Shown here in pieces: positions 1-6,544 of a stretch of 10,241 nucleotides of DNA. A program made the translations under genes and the position numbers. This DNA is from CAMBDR01 sp046597185 (GTDB lineage Bacteria; Pseudomonadota; Gammaproteobacteria; Burkholderiales; Burkholderiaceae_D), in assembly GCA_046597185.1 (NCBI GenBank), contig JBKJLF010000586.1, positions 1-10,241 of the forward strand, in the 5' to 3' direction. The number at the start of each line of letters is the position of its first letter. Positions within the stretch are counted from its first letter, which is position 1. The notes beneath the pieces were generated by a model, which saw only the letters and a list, made by a program, of their open reading frames with translations, was not told the origin of the DNA and searched no databases.

Positions 1-1841
1 TTCAAACCGTTGACGTACCATTCGGTGCGGCTGGTTTGGCCCAGCGGGTTGATGATTTCGGTAACCAGATTATCGGCATTGTAGCGGTACAGCGTCATCT
101 GGCCATTTGCCCAAACCCGCGTCTCGCGCCGGGCGGTGTCGTATTCCAATTCGCCTGCGTGGATGTTGTTGGGCGTCTGGACAGCGCAAACTCTGCCATC
201 GGCTTGATATTCCAGTGTGACACGGGTGTGGCTGGCGTCACCCCATTCAATGCAACGGTGGTTTGGCGCGTAACGATAATAAGTTTGGCCGGAAAATTCG
301 CTTTGGCAGCGCACCAGCCGCAACGCGCTATCAACGCCACCCGATTCAAACTGGTAGCGCGCAATTTCGACCACGGGCGCGCCTTGGTCATGTAGCAGCA
401 GACTAAGCTGCGTTTCGCTCGGCCTTGCCAATTCGACACGGTAGCCCGCGCTGTGCTCGATATGGTCAAGCTGGCCGTTGGCCAAATAATGCAGCGTGTA
501 GTGGTTGCCGTAAGCATCTTCCACCCGACTCAAGCGCGCACGATGGCCGTGCCAGGTGAAATGGGATTTTTGATTGGCGCGGCGGTCGTGCAATATCGGC
601 TGTTGCTGGGTGCCGATCAAGCGCCAATGTGGTTGGTGCAGATGGGCGGCGTTTAAGCGTTCGGTGGGCGTATCGAACACCCAGCTTGCGCCTTCTTCAT
701 CCCAATATTCAATTTCCCCCGCTTCGCGGCGCAGTAGCGAAACGTGGAATGAATCGCTCCAGCCGGGGCCAAACAATCCAGGCGGCAAACCAGTAGCGGG
801 GCCTTCCGATAAGCCGCTTGCATACACGCGTCTCAGTTGCAGCGGCAACACCCCGGGCACGTCCAAATCCAGCCGCACTTCAATCCACTCGCCCGTGGCC
901 ACGTCTACAGGGTCGCGATCACAAGTGCGCTTGCCACACGGGTTTGCACCTTTGGTCTGGCTGCTTTGGGTAGCCGCACGCTGGCGTCCCATGCCGCCAA
1001 CCACCTTACCCAGTGGCACAAAAAACATCCAGTCTGCCAGCACGCGCAAGGTGACAGGTATTTCCGGCTCGGGCGTGGCGCATTGCACGGTCTCTTCACC
1101 CGCAAACACATTCGGGCTGCCTTCGTCCACCACCGCGCCGCACATCAGCTTGTGGCCAATGCGTGCCAGCGGCAAGCTGTTGACAAACACCGTGGGGTTG
1201 CCTTCCACAATCGCCACGGGTGGCGGTTCTTTGGCGCATTTGGCCATATCCGTCATGCGCGCAGCAGGTTTGCCGTTGATAAACACATTGGGCGAGCCAG
1301 ACAATATCACCCCGGTGCGTGCGCCCATGCTGCCCAGCGCACCACCAAGCGCCGCGCCCAAAAAACCACCTACCAAACCGCCTGCCGCCGCAGCACCAAT
1401 CAACGCTACCGCGCCTACGCCAGCGGTGGCCACCACCAACACCGAAACGGCTACTGCCACCGCAATCGCTGCCAAAAATCCGCCAAGAGCAAAAGAATGC
1501 GCAATCGCATCGCCCATTCTGGCAGCATTATGTCCACCGGGCGCGGTATCAGGCGCAGTGGGTACGCCAATGCGGTGCATACCCACCGCTTCCAAGCCTT
1601 TTGCCAGCAGTTCATCCGCATGGGTGGCCGCAGCAATCTTCGCCCCCAAATACGCGCCGCCCACACCGGCAGCAAAGGTCGCCAACCCTAACCAACCGCC
1701 CTTGCTGGCCAAGGCCGCGCCCGTTGCCAGCGCAGCCTTTTGCGAAGCGCCCGCAATCGCTTCGCCCGTGGCCACATCGCCAGCACTCGCCTGTACCTGT
1801 GCAATACGCCCGGCGGCTATGTTGTCCGCACTGTCAGTCAT
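1..1841 (-). CDS. rhs: Rhs-family type VI secretion effector with prePAAR and PAAR domains (N-terminal part; C-terminus beyond window)
   Basis: The ATG at 1841 opens a frame that stays open to the window edge, giving 613 complete codons. Residues about 37-70 and 119-168 are Ala/Gly/Val-rich hydrophobic segments. Between them lies AARMGDAIAH (106-115), an exact match to the prePAAR pattern AARxxDxxxH. A PAAR domain follows at about 171-252 with three SPNVF/NPTVF-type repeats. The Rhs region opens with DPVDVATGEW near residue 308 and continues with YD-type repeats such as YRYAPNHR and LYRYNADNLVTEI. In this family the PAAR cone caps the VgrG spike, the hydrophobic segments insert in the target cell membrane, and the Rhs shell encloses a C-terminal toxin. 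The toxin end is not visible, so the activity is unknown. The start overlaps the stop of the chaperone gene (ATGA), indicating translational coupling. Family assignment is secure; the T6SS role is inferred from domain order and neighbour. Confidence 0.93.
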   Translation of the reverse strand, partial: MTDSADNIAAGRIAQVQASAGDVATGEAIAGASQKAALATGAALASKGGWLGLATFAAGVGGAYLGAKIAAATHADELLAKGLEAVGMHRIGVPTAPDTAPGGHNAARMGDAIAHSFALGGFLAAIAVAVAVSVLVVATAGVGAVALIGAAAAGGLVGGFLGAALGGALGSMGARTGVILSGSPNVFINGKPAARMTDMAKCAKEPPPVAIVEGNPTVFVNSLPLARIGHKLMCGAVVDEGSPNVFAGEETVQCATPEPEIPVTLRVLADWMFFVPLGKVVGGMGRQRAATQSSQTKGANPCGKRTCDRDPVDVATGEWIEVRLDLDVPGVLPLQLRRVYASGLSEGPATGLPPGLFGPGWSDSFHVSLLRREAGEIEYWDEEGASWVFDTPTERLNAAHLHQPHWRLIGTQQQPILHDRRANQKSHFTWHGHRARLSRVEDAYGNHYTLHYLANGQLDHIEHSAGYRVELARPSETQLSLLLHDQGAPVVEIARYQFESGGVDSALRLVRCQSEFSGQTYYRYAPNHRCIEWGDASHTRVTLEYQADGRVCAVQTPNNIHAGELEYDTARRETRVWANGQMTLYRYNADNLVTEIINPLGQTSRTEWYVNGL

Positions 1842-2305
1842 GCTTGGGCATTAAAAGAAAAGGAAGAAAAGGCCGCCAAAATGGTTTGGCGCTGTGCTGG
1901 CGTCATCATGCCCGGTTGCGAACCGGTAAAGTTGAGCACATTCTTACCCTGCGCAGCACACATGATAATTTGATGCACCAAACCAATCTCCGGCGACTGC
2001 CAGGTAAATTCAAACAAAATGGCCGGGTACCCGTTGTCCTGCTGCAAATTGGCCGAATCAGCCCCCAATTGCAGCGTTTGCTGATGCAGTAGCTTGAACT
2101 TGGCCAGTTGTTGCGGCAAGATCTCAAGCTGCTGGACTGCGTAGTCGTTTAAAGTAACTTTACCGACCAGTTTGTCACGGTTGATGCTGATATTTAAACC
2201 GCCCTCCGGGCTGGTGGAAAAAATATTGACGCTGGCATTGTGCCAACCCGCCGGAATGTTGATGCTGCCTTCGCCGATTGCAATCATATTATTTAGATTT
2301 GACAT
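1838..2305 (-). CDS. eagR: EagR-type T6SS effector chaperone (DUF1795/DcrB-like fold)
   Basis: A 155-residue cytoplasmic protein with no signal peptide. It shows the DUF1795 pattern: an N-terminal strand region GEGSINIPAGWHNASVNIF (11-29), then NISINRDKL (38-46), a TLNDYAVQQLEILPQQLAKF helix (51-70) and a C-terminal strand-helix unit containing NVLNFTGS (122-129). Eag proteins of this family dimerise and shield the N-terminal transmembrane and prePAAR regions of Rhs/PAAR effectors before loading on VgrG. The gene directly precedes such an effector and its TGA overlaps the effector ATG, which fits a dedicated chaperone-cargo pair. The frame is open up to a TTG at 2374, but that codon lies inside the predicted -35 box and the extra 23 residues are AT-rich and hydrophobic, so ATG 2305 is preferred. 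The ribosome binding site is weak. A later Met at residue 7 is also possible. Confidence 0.85.
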   Translation of the reverse strand: MSNLNNMIAIGEGSINIPAGWHNASVNIFSTSPEGGLNISINRDKLVGKVTLNDYAVQQLEILPQQLAKFKLLHQQTLQLGADSANLQQDNGYPAILFEFTWQSPEIGLVHQIIMCAAQGKNVLNFTGSQPGMMTPAQRQTILAAFSSFSFNAQA

Positions 2306-2345
2306 TTCCGATTGGAAATATATCAATAACAATTGTAAAGCGTGA

Positions 2346-2374
2346 AATATAACGATAATTTTCCAAATGATCAA
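2346..2374 (-). promoter_or_regulatory. Putative sigma-70 promoter of the eagR-rhs operon
   Basis: On the minus strand, TTGATC (2374-2369) is separated by 17 bases from TATATT (2351-2346). That is 4/6 and 5/6 matches to the -35 and -10 consensus. Transcription would begin near 2339 and give a leader of roughly 34 bases before ATG 2305. The surroundings are visibly AT-rich. The call rests on pattern alone. Confidence 0.45.
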
Positions 2375-2382
2375 ATATTAAT

Positions 2383-2400
2383 ATGTGTTTTATGCCACAT
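2383..2400. promoter_or_regulatory. CRP-like palindrome upstream of the eagR promoter
   Basis: ATGTG (2383-2387) and CACAT (2396-2400) form a perfect inverted repeat with an 8-base spacer. This is the TGTG-N8-CACA spacing of CRP/FNR-superfamily operators. Its centre lies about 52 bases upstream of the predicted eagR start, which is not the classical -41.5 or -61.5 position. It could be a non-canonical activator site, an operator for another regulator, or chance. Confidence 0.3.
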
Positions 2401-2402
2401 GT

Positions 2403-2733
2403 GACGCGATCAAGCCAAAGGATGCGCTTTTTTTCGTTCCCAACCAGTTAATCATCTGGCACAATGCATGGTTGCCGTTGCGCAAACTGTGGGATTGGCT
2501 AAGCAGGCGAAAAACGTATTTACCAACAAGTCGGCTTGCCAAAACATTATAAAGATGTGTTTGCAAAACTGACCAAAGCGGCAGCGTCCTCGCGTTGGTG
2601 CCAGCATGCTTCTAACTATGCCACCAGCATAGGCAACAAGCCGTAGCGTTATATTTTGCTGCCGCACAATGAAGTAAAGGAGGCGCGCCATTTGCATGAC
2701 TATTTGCGCTTTGAATGGCAGCATTGCGACTGA
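2403..2733 (+). pseudogene. Decayed C-terminal gene fragment, possibly from a DEAD/DEAH helicase or type III restriction-like protein
   Basis: No intact gene covers this stretch, yet two adjoining frames read like one protein. From 2403 to about 2510 the frame gives DAIKPKDALFFVPNQLIIWH followed by a Trp/Leu/Arg-rich stretch. A shift of one base near the A-run at 2510-2514 then gives GEKRIYQQVGLPKHYKDVF (from 2506), SRWCQHASNYATSIGNKP, a TAG at 2644-2646, and RYILLPHNEVKEARHLHDYL, ending at TGA 2731-2733. Replacing the TAG by TGG would give KPWRYILLPHNEV. This resembles from memory the KPWxYLLIPHD segment near the C-terminus of some DEAD/DEAH helicase or type III restriction-like proteins. 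It has no start codon context, one frameshift and one nonsense codon, so it is called a remnant. The family guess is tentative; the case for a broken coding region is somewhat stronger. Confidence 0.35.
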
Positions 2734-3002
2734 AATTTCGCCCTTTTACAACACTATTACCCGTCACCCAACAATACAAGCGCACCAAGCAATTAAACAC
2801 CCCCCATAAACTAAAAACAAGCTCGGTCCCCACTCTGGTCGCCCCTTCCCCACAGCAAGGCCAGCCACGCGGTACTGGCTGGCTGAAACCAGCCCCAACC
2901 ATCTTCAACCAGCATCAGGCCGGCTTTGATTTTTTACCCCAATTCATTTCACCCGGCATTTTTACGGTAAAGTATCTTCACCCAACCACAAAGGTGTTGC
3001 GT
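2734..3002. other. Non-coding leader region of the export operon
   Basis: About 270 bases between the broken fragment and the membrane fusion gene. The frame of the downstream gene happens to be open through here, but the translation is unlike that family. It contains overlapping inverted repeats (2860-2894) and a small perfect palindrome TTTACGGTAAA (2961-2971). I find no convincing -35/-10 pair, so the operon promoter is not assigned. Confidence 0.5.
2860..2894. repeat. Two overlapping inverted repeats (mutually exclusive hairpins or REP-like element)
   Basis: GCCAGCCA (2860-2867) pairs perfectly with TGGCTGGC (2876-2883) around an 8-base loop. GGCTG (2881-2885) can instead pair with CAGCC (2890-2894) around AAAC. 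The two stems share 2881-2883 and cannot form together. The position, 110-140 bases upstream of the start of the export operon, allows a leader RNA element. A dispersed intergenic repeat is equally likely. No T-run follows, so it is not a typical terminator. Confidence 0.5.
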
Positions 3003-4319
3003 ATGTCTGCCGAGATTTTCCGCAAAGTTGCCCTGGAACGTTTGTCCACCCCCGATCAACTCGATCAGGCGCTCTTGCTCACGCCCTCCACCATTCGGCT
3101 GGCCCTGTATTTTGCCGCTGCGGTTGTCGCGGCGATTGTGCTAGCCAGTTTGTTGGTAAGTGTGCCCATTACCGCCAGTGGCATTGGTATTGTGTTGCAA
3201 GAACAAGGCGTGGCCGAAGTGATGGCCCCCTCTGGTGGGCGGGTGCTCAAGGTGCTGGTGAACCACGGCCAAAGCATTCAAAACGGCCAATTACTGGCAC
3301 AACTGGCACAACCCGATCAAGAAAATGCCCTGCAAACCACCCGCGCCGAATTGCTCGATTTGCAAAACCAACGCACCCGCATCCTGCGCATTCAAGCCGC
3401 ATCCGAACAAGTACAACAGCGCCAACGCCAACAACAGCGCGCTGAACTGGCGGCACGCCTGGTTTCCACCCGCTCGCGCCAACAGTGGTTGGAACAAAGG
3501 ATGAAACAAGACCAGGCCCTGCGCGACAGTGGTTACCTGAGCCAAAACAAAGTCAAAGACACCGAAGCCGAATTATTGCAAATGCGCGACCAAATGGCAC
3601 AAATCGAAAGCCAAATCAAAACCATTGCCAGCGATGAAGCGGCCAGCTTGCATGCCAACGAACGCGAAACCCTGGATTTGGACGTGCGCATTGCCACGCT
3701 CGAACACCGCCGCGCCGAACTGAGCCAAAAACTGGCGCACGATTCAAATTTGTATAGCGACCAACAAGGCGTGGTGGCCGAAATGAAAATTGCCGCCGGC
3801 GATATGCTCGCAAGCGGCCAACCCGTTATCAGCTTATTACCCACCGCCACCACACACACCAACCAGGCCAGCACAGCACCGGGCCAAGCCAAAGCGCCTG
3901 CCGACTCGGGCTTACAGGTAGTCGCCTATCTGGCCTCGGGCGAAGCCAAAAAAGTGCGCCCCGGCATGGCGATTCGGGTCACGCCGGGCAACGTCAAGAA
4001 GGAAGAATTTGGCTCCATCGTCGGCAAAGTGATCTCGGTAGCGCCGATTCCCGCCACCTTTGAAGGCATGCAACACACCTTGCGCAATCGAACCCTGGTG
4101 CAAACACTGGCCCAAACCAGCGCCCCGATTGAAGTGCGGCTGGCACTCCAGAGCGACCCACTCAGCCCCAGCGGCTTGCGCTGGACTTCACGCGGGCCCA
4201 ATTACAAACTGGAAGCGGGCACCACGGTGCAAGCCGAGGTGGTGGTCAAACGCATGCGCCTGTTGGTGTTGGCCCTGCCGGCCCTGGAGAGTTGGCTACA
4301 TCTGGAGCCGGACGCATGA
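3003..4319 (+). CDS. NHLM-type export system membrane fusion (HlyD-family) protein
   Basis: A 438-residue periplasmic adaptor. The N-terminus FRKVALERLSTPDQLDQ (6-22) is characteristic of the NHLM bacteriocin-system secretion protein family and distinguishes it from generic HlyD. One transmembrane helix spans about 31-55. Half-motifs of a biotinyl-lipoyl domain lie at about 63-100 (APSGGRVLKVLVNHGQSI) and 254-280, flanking a long Gln/Arg/Glu-rich coiled-coil hairpin (about 105-245). A Thr/Ala/Pro/Gln linker (281-303) precedes the C-terminal beta-barrel region. It should bridge the inner-membrane ABC transporter to the outer membrane. ATG 3003 is chosen because AAGGTG (2991-2996) lies 6 bases upstream and the protein then starts with the conserved family N-terminus. 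Codons upstream to 2715 are open but unlike the family. Its TGA overlaps the next ATG (ATGA, 4316-4319). Confidence 0.92.
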   Translation: MSAEIFRKVALERLSTPDQLDQALLLTPSTIRLALYFAAAVVAAIVLASLLVSVPITASGIGIVLQEQGVAEVMAPSGGRVLKVLVNHGQSIQNGQLLAQLAQPDQENALQTTRAELLDLQNQRTRILRIQAASEQVQQRQRQQQRAELAARLVSTRSRQQWLEQRMKQDQALRDSGYLSQNKVKDTEAELLQMRDQMAQIESQIKTIASDEAASLHANERETLDLDVRIATLEHRRAELSQKLAHDSNLYSDQQGVVAEMKIAAGDMLASGQPVISLLPTATTHTNQASTAPGQAKAPADSGLQVVAYLASGEAKKVRPGMAIRVTPGNVKKEEFGSIVGKVISVAPIPATFEGMQHTLRNRTLVQTLAQTSAPIEVRLALQSDPLSPSGLRWTSRGPNYKLEAGTTVQAEVVVKRMRLLVLALPALESWLHLEPDA

Positions 4320-6544
4320 AGCTGGCAACGAAACTCCAAGCCAGCCGTACTTGGTTGCGCGGCATGCTCACGGGTGATTTTTCCCCGGTGCGCACCGATA
4401 CCGTGTTGCAAATGGAAGCGGTCGAATGCGGGGCCGCCTGTCTGGCCATGGTATTGGCCCACCACGGGCGCTACGAAGCGCTGGAAGTGTTGCGCTTGGC
4501 CTGTGGCGTCTCGCGCGATGGTTCCAAAGCCTCCAACATCGTCAAAGCGGCGCGCAATTTTGGCATGATTGCCAAAGGCATTCGGGCTGAACCGGCTGAA
4601 CTGAAGCAACTGCCCTGCCCCGTGATTATTTTCTGGAATTTCAATCACTTTGTGGTACTCGAAGGCTTTGCCCGTGGCCGCGCCTGGTTGAATGACCCTG
4701 CCAATGGCCGCCGTAACGTCAGCGAAGCGGAATTCGACGCTTCCTTTACCGGGGTGGCTTTAATTTTTGAACCCGATCAACACTTTACCAAAAGCGGCAA
4801 CGCACCCCGCATACTACGCCCGATGCTGGCGCGGCTGGCGCACAGCGGCGATGGTTTTCGTACCCTGTTCCTGGCCAGCTTGCTGCTGATTTTACCCGGC
4901 CTGGTGGTGCCCGCCTTCGCCCGCCTGTTTGTCGATTATTATCTGATCCAAAAGTTTGACAACTGGCTCGACCCGCTCATCATCGGCATGGTACTGGCGG
5001 CCATCGTGCGCGGCCTGCTCACCTGGATGCAGCAATATGCGCTGTTAAAACTCAATACCAATTTATCGCTGGCCTGGAGCGCGCGCTTTTTGTGGCATGT
5101 ATTGCGCCTGCCGCTGAATTTTTTCCAACAACGCTTTGGTGGTGAAATTGCCTCACGCGTGATCATGAATGACAAACTGGCGGGTCTGGTGGGCGGCGAA
5201 TTGGCCATGTCCCTGGCGCACCTGTTTAGCGCACTGTTTTTTTTGGCGGTGATGGCGCAATACAATGGCTATGTCACGCTGGCGGCGCTTTTAATTGCAC
5301 TGGTCAACCTGGCCGCGCTCTGGTGGAATCAAAATCGCACGCTGGAAGCGTCGCAACGGCTGGCCATGGATCAGGGTAAATTCATCGCGGTGCTGTTGCA
5401 GGGCACCCAGCAAATCGAATCACTCAAAGTGGCTGGCGCAGAACATTTGCTGTTTCAACGCTGGTTAGGGCACCACGCCAAGGTCATTAACGCTGAACAA
5501 AGCCTGGGCCGCATGCGCTTGTTTACCAATGCCTTACCACAGGTTTCCAGCGGCTTGCTGCTGGCCGTGGTATTGCAAGTGGGCGGCTGGCAAGTGATGA
5601 GCGGCACCCTGAGCCTTGGCATGTTGGTGGCCTTGCTGGCGCTGGCGGCCAGCTTGAATCCACCCTTGTTGGCGCTGGTGGGGGTGGGGAGCAAACTGCA
5701 GGAAGCGCAAGCCTTTTTGCGCCGCCTGGACGATGTGTTAAACCACCCGCGCGCCATCGAATTTGCCGGGGAAGCGCTGGCGCAAGGTAGTCCATCCCAA
5801 GTTAGCCAATTGCAAGACGGCGACAGTATTATTGGCCGGGTCAGTTTGCGTGATGTCAGCTTTGGCTATTCCCCGCTCGACCCGGCTTTAATCAATCATT
5901 TTAATCTGGAGATTGAACCCGGCCAGCGCGTGGCGGTGGTGGGGGCCTCCGGCTCCGGGAAATCGACCCTGGGTAAAATGCTGGCCGGTTTGAACCTACC
6001 CTGGAGTGGTGAAATTTTACTCGATGGCAAACCGCTGGCCAGTTGGCCCCGGCTCGAATTACGCGCCGCGCTGGCCATGGTGGATCAAGATATTTCGCTG
6101 TTTGAAGCCTCGATCCGCGACAATTTAACCCTGTGGAACCCGGCCACGCCCGAAGGCTGGTGTGTACGTGCCGCCAAGGATGCGATGATCCACGAAGTGA
6201 TTGCCAGCCGCCCCGGTGGCTACACCCATATGGTGCAGGAAGGGGGACGCAATTTTTCCATGGGCGAGCGCCAACGCCTGGAAATTGCGCGCGCCCTGGT
6301 CGGGCAACCGCGCTTATTGGTGTTGGATGAAGCCACTTCATCGCTCGACCCCACGGTGGAGCTGGAAATTATGCAGGCGCTACGGCGGCGCGGCATTACC
6401 TGCCTGATTATTGCGCATCGGCTTTCCACCGTGCGCGACTGCGACCAGATTTTGGTGTTGCGGCGCGGACAAATGGTGGAAGCGGGCACCCATGCCGAAC
6501 TCATCGCCCGGCAGGGTGAATATTTCCGACTGGTGGAGGCATGA
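4316..6544 (+). CDS. NHLM-type C39 peptidase / ABC exporter (leader-cleaving transporter)
   Basis: A 742-residue fusion of a C39 bacteriocin-processing peptidase, an ABC membrane domain and an ATPase domain. Peptidase: Gln32 (oxyanion), catalytic Cys38 in EAVECGAACLAM, His111 in FWNFNHFVVLEG, and Asp127 in NDPA. The family cuts cargo leaders after a double glycine on the cytoplasmic side. The membrane domain covers about 170-470 with several hydrophobic helices. ATPase: Walker A GASGSGKST (543-551), Q-loop in MVDQDISLFEASIRDNL, Walker B LLVLDEATSSLD with Asp671 and Glu672, and His701 in IIAHRLST. The signature loop reads FSMGE (647-651) instead of LSGGQ, so it is degenerate. ATG 4316 overlaps the previous stop. 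An in-frame TTG at 4292 would add 8 residues and is less likely. It ends in an ATGA overlap with the next ABC gene, which probably supplies the partner subunit. Confidence 0.94.
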   Translation: MKLATKLQASRTWLRGMLTGDFSPVRTDTVLQMEAVECGAACLAMVLAHHGRYEALEVLRLACGVSRDGSKASNIVKAARNFGMIAKGIRAEPAELKQLPCPVIIFWNFNHFVVLEGFARGRAWLNDPANGRRNVSEAEFDASFTGVALIFEPDQHFTKSGNAPRILRPMLARLAHSGDGFRTLFLASLLLILPGLVVPAFARLFVDYYLIQKFDNWLDPLIIGMVLAAIVRGLLTWMQQYALLKLNTNLSLAWSARFLWHVLRLPLNFFQQRFGGEIASRVIMNDKLAGLVGGELAMSLAHLFSALFFLAVMAQYNGYVTLAALLIALVNLAALWWNQNRTLEASQRLAMDQGKFIAVLLQGTQQIESLKVAGAEHLLFQRWLGHHAKVINAEQSLGRMRLFTNALPQVSSGLLLAVVLQVGGWQVMSGTLSLGMLVALLALAASLNPPLLALVGVGSKLQEAQAFLRRLDDVLNHPRAIEFAGEALAQGSPSQVSQLQDGDSIIGRVSLRDVSFGYSPLDPALINHFNLEIEPGQRVAVVGASGSGKSTLGKMLAGLNLPWSGEILLDGKPLASWPRLELRAALAMVDQDISLFEASIRDNLTLWNPATPEGWCVRAAKDAMIHEVIASRPGGYTHMVQEGGRNFSMGERQRLEIARALVGQPRLLVLDEATSSLDPTVELEIMQALRRRGITCLIIAHRLSTVRDCDQILVLRRGQMVEAGTHAELIARQGEYFRLVEA

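Noticed and set aside
574..1854. Long plus-strand ORF of 426 codons
   Set aside because: It is the antisense shadow of the Rhs gene: Pro/Ala/Ser-rich, no recognisable domains. The minus frame shows clear prePAAR, PAAR and Rhs motifs.
2306..2374. TTG start at 2374 giving a hydrophobic N-terminus to the chaperone
   Set aside because: The extra 23 residues are AT-rich, overlap the predicted promoter, and Eag chaperones are cytoplasmic without signal peptides.
2696..2809. Small plus-strand ORF preceded by AAAGGAGG (2676-2683)
   Set aside because: The ATG is 12 bases from the AGGAGG, the 37-residue product is unremarkable, and the purine run is explained by Lys-Glu codons of the decayed fragment in another frame.
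2961..2971. TTTACGGTAAA palindrome as an operator for the export operon
   Set aside because: It is only five base pairs per arm, with no second copy nearby and no identifiable promoter beside it; too short to support a claim.
2715..3002. N-terminal extension of the membrane fusion gene in the same open frame
   Set aside because: The translated extension is rich in Thr/Pro/Gln with no family resemblance. The conserved family N-terminus and an AAGGTG ribosome site fit ATG 3003.
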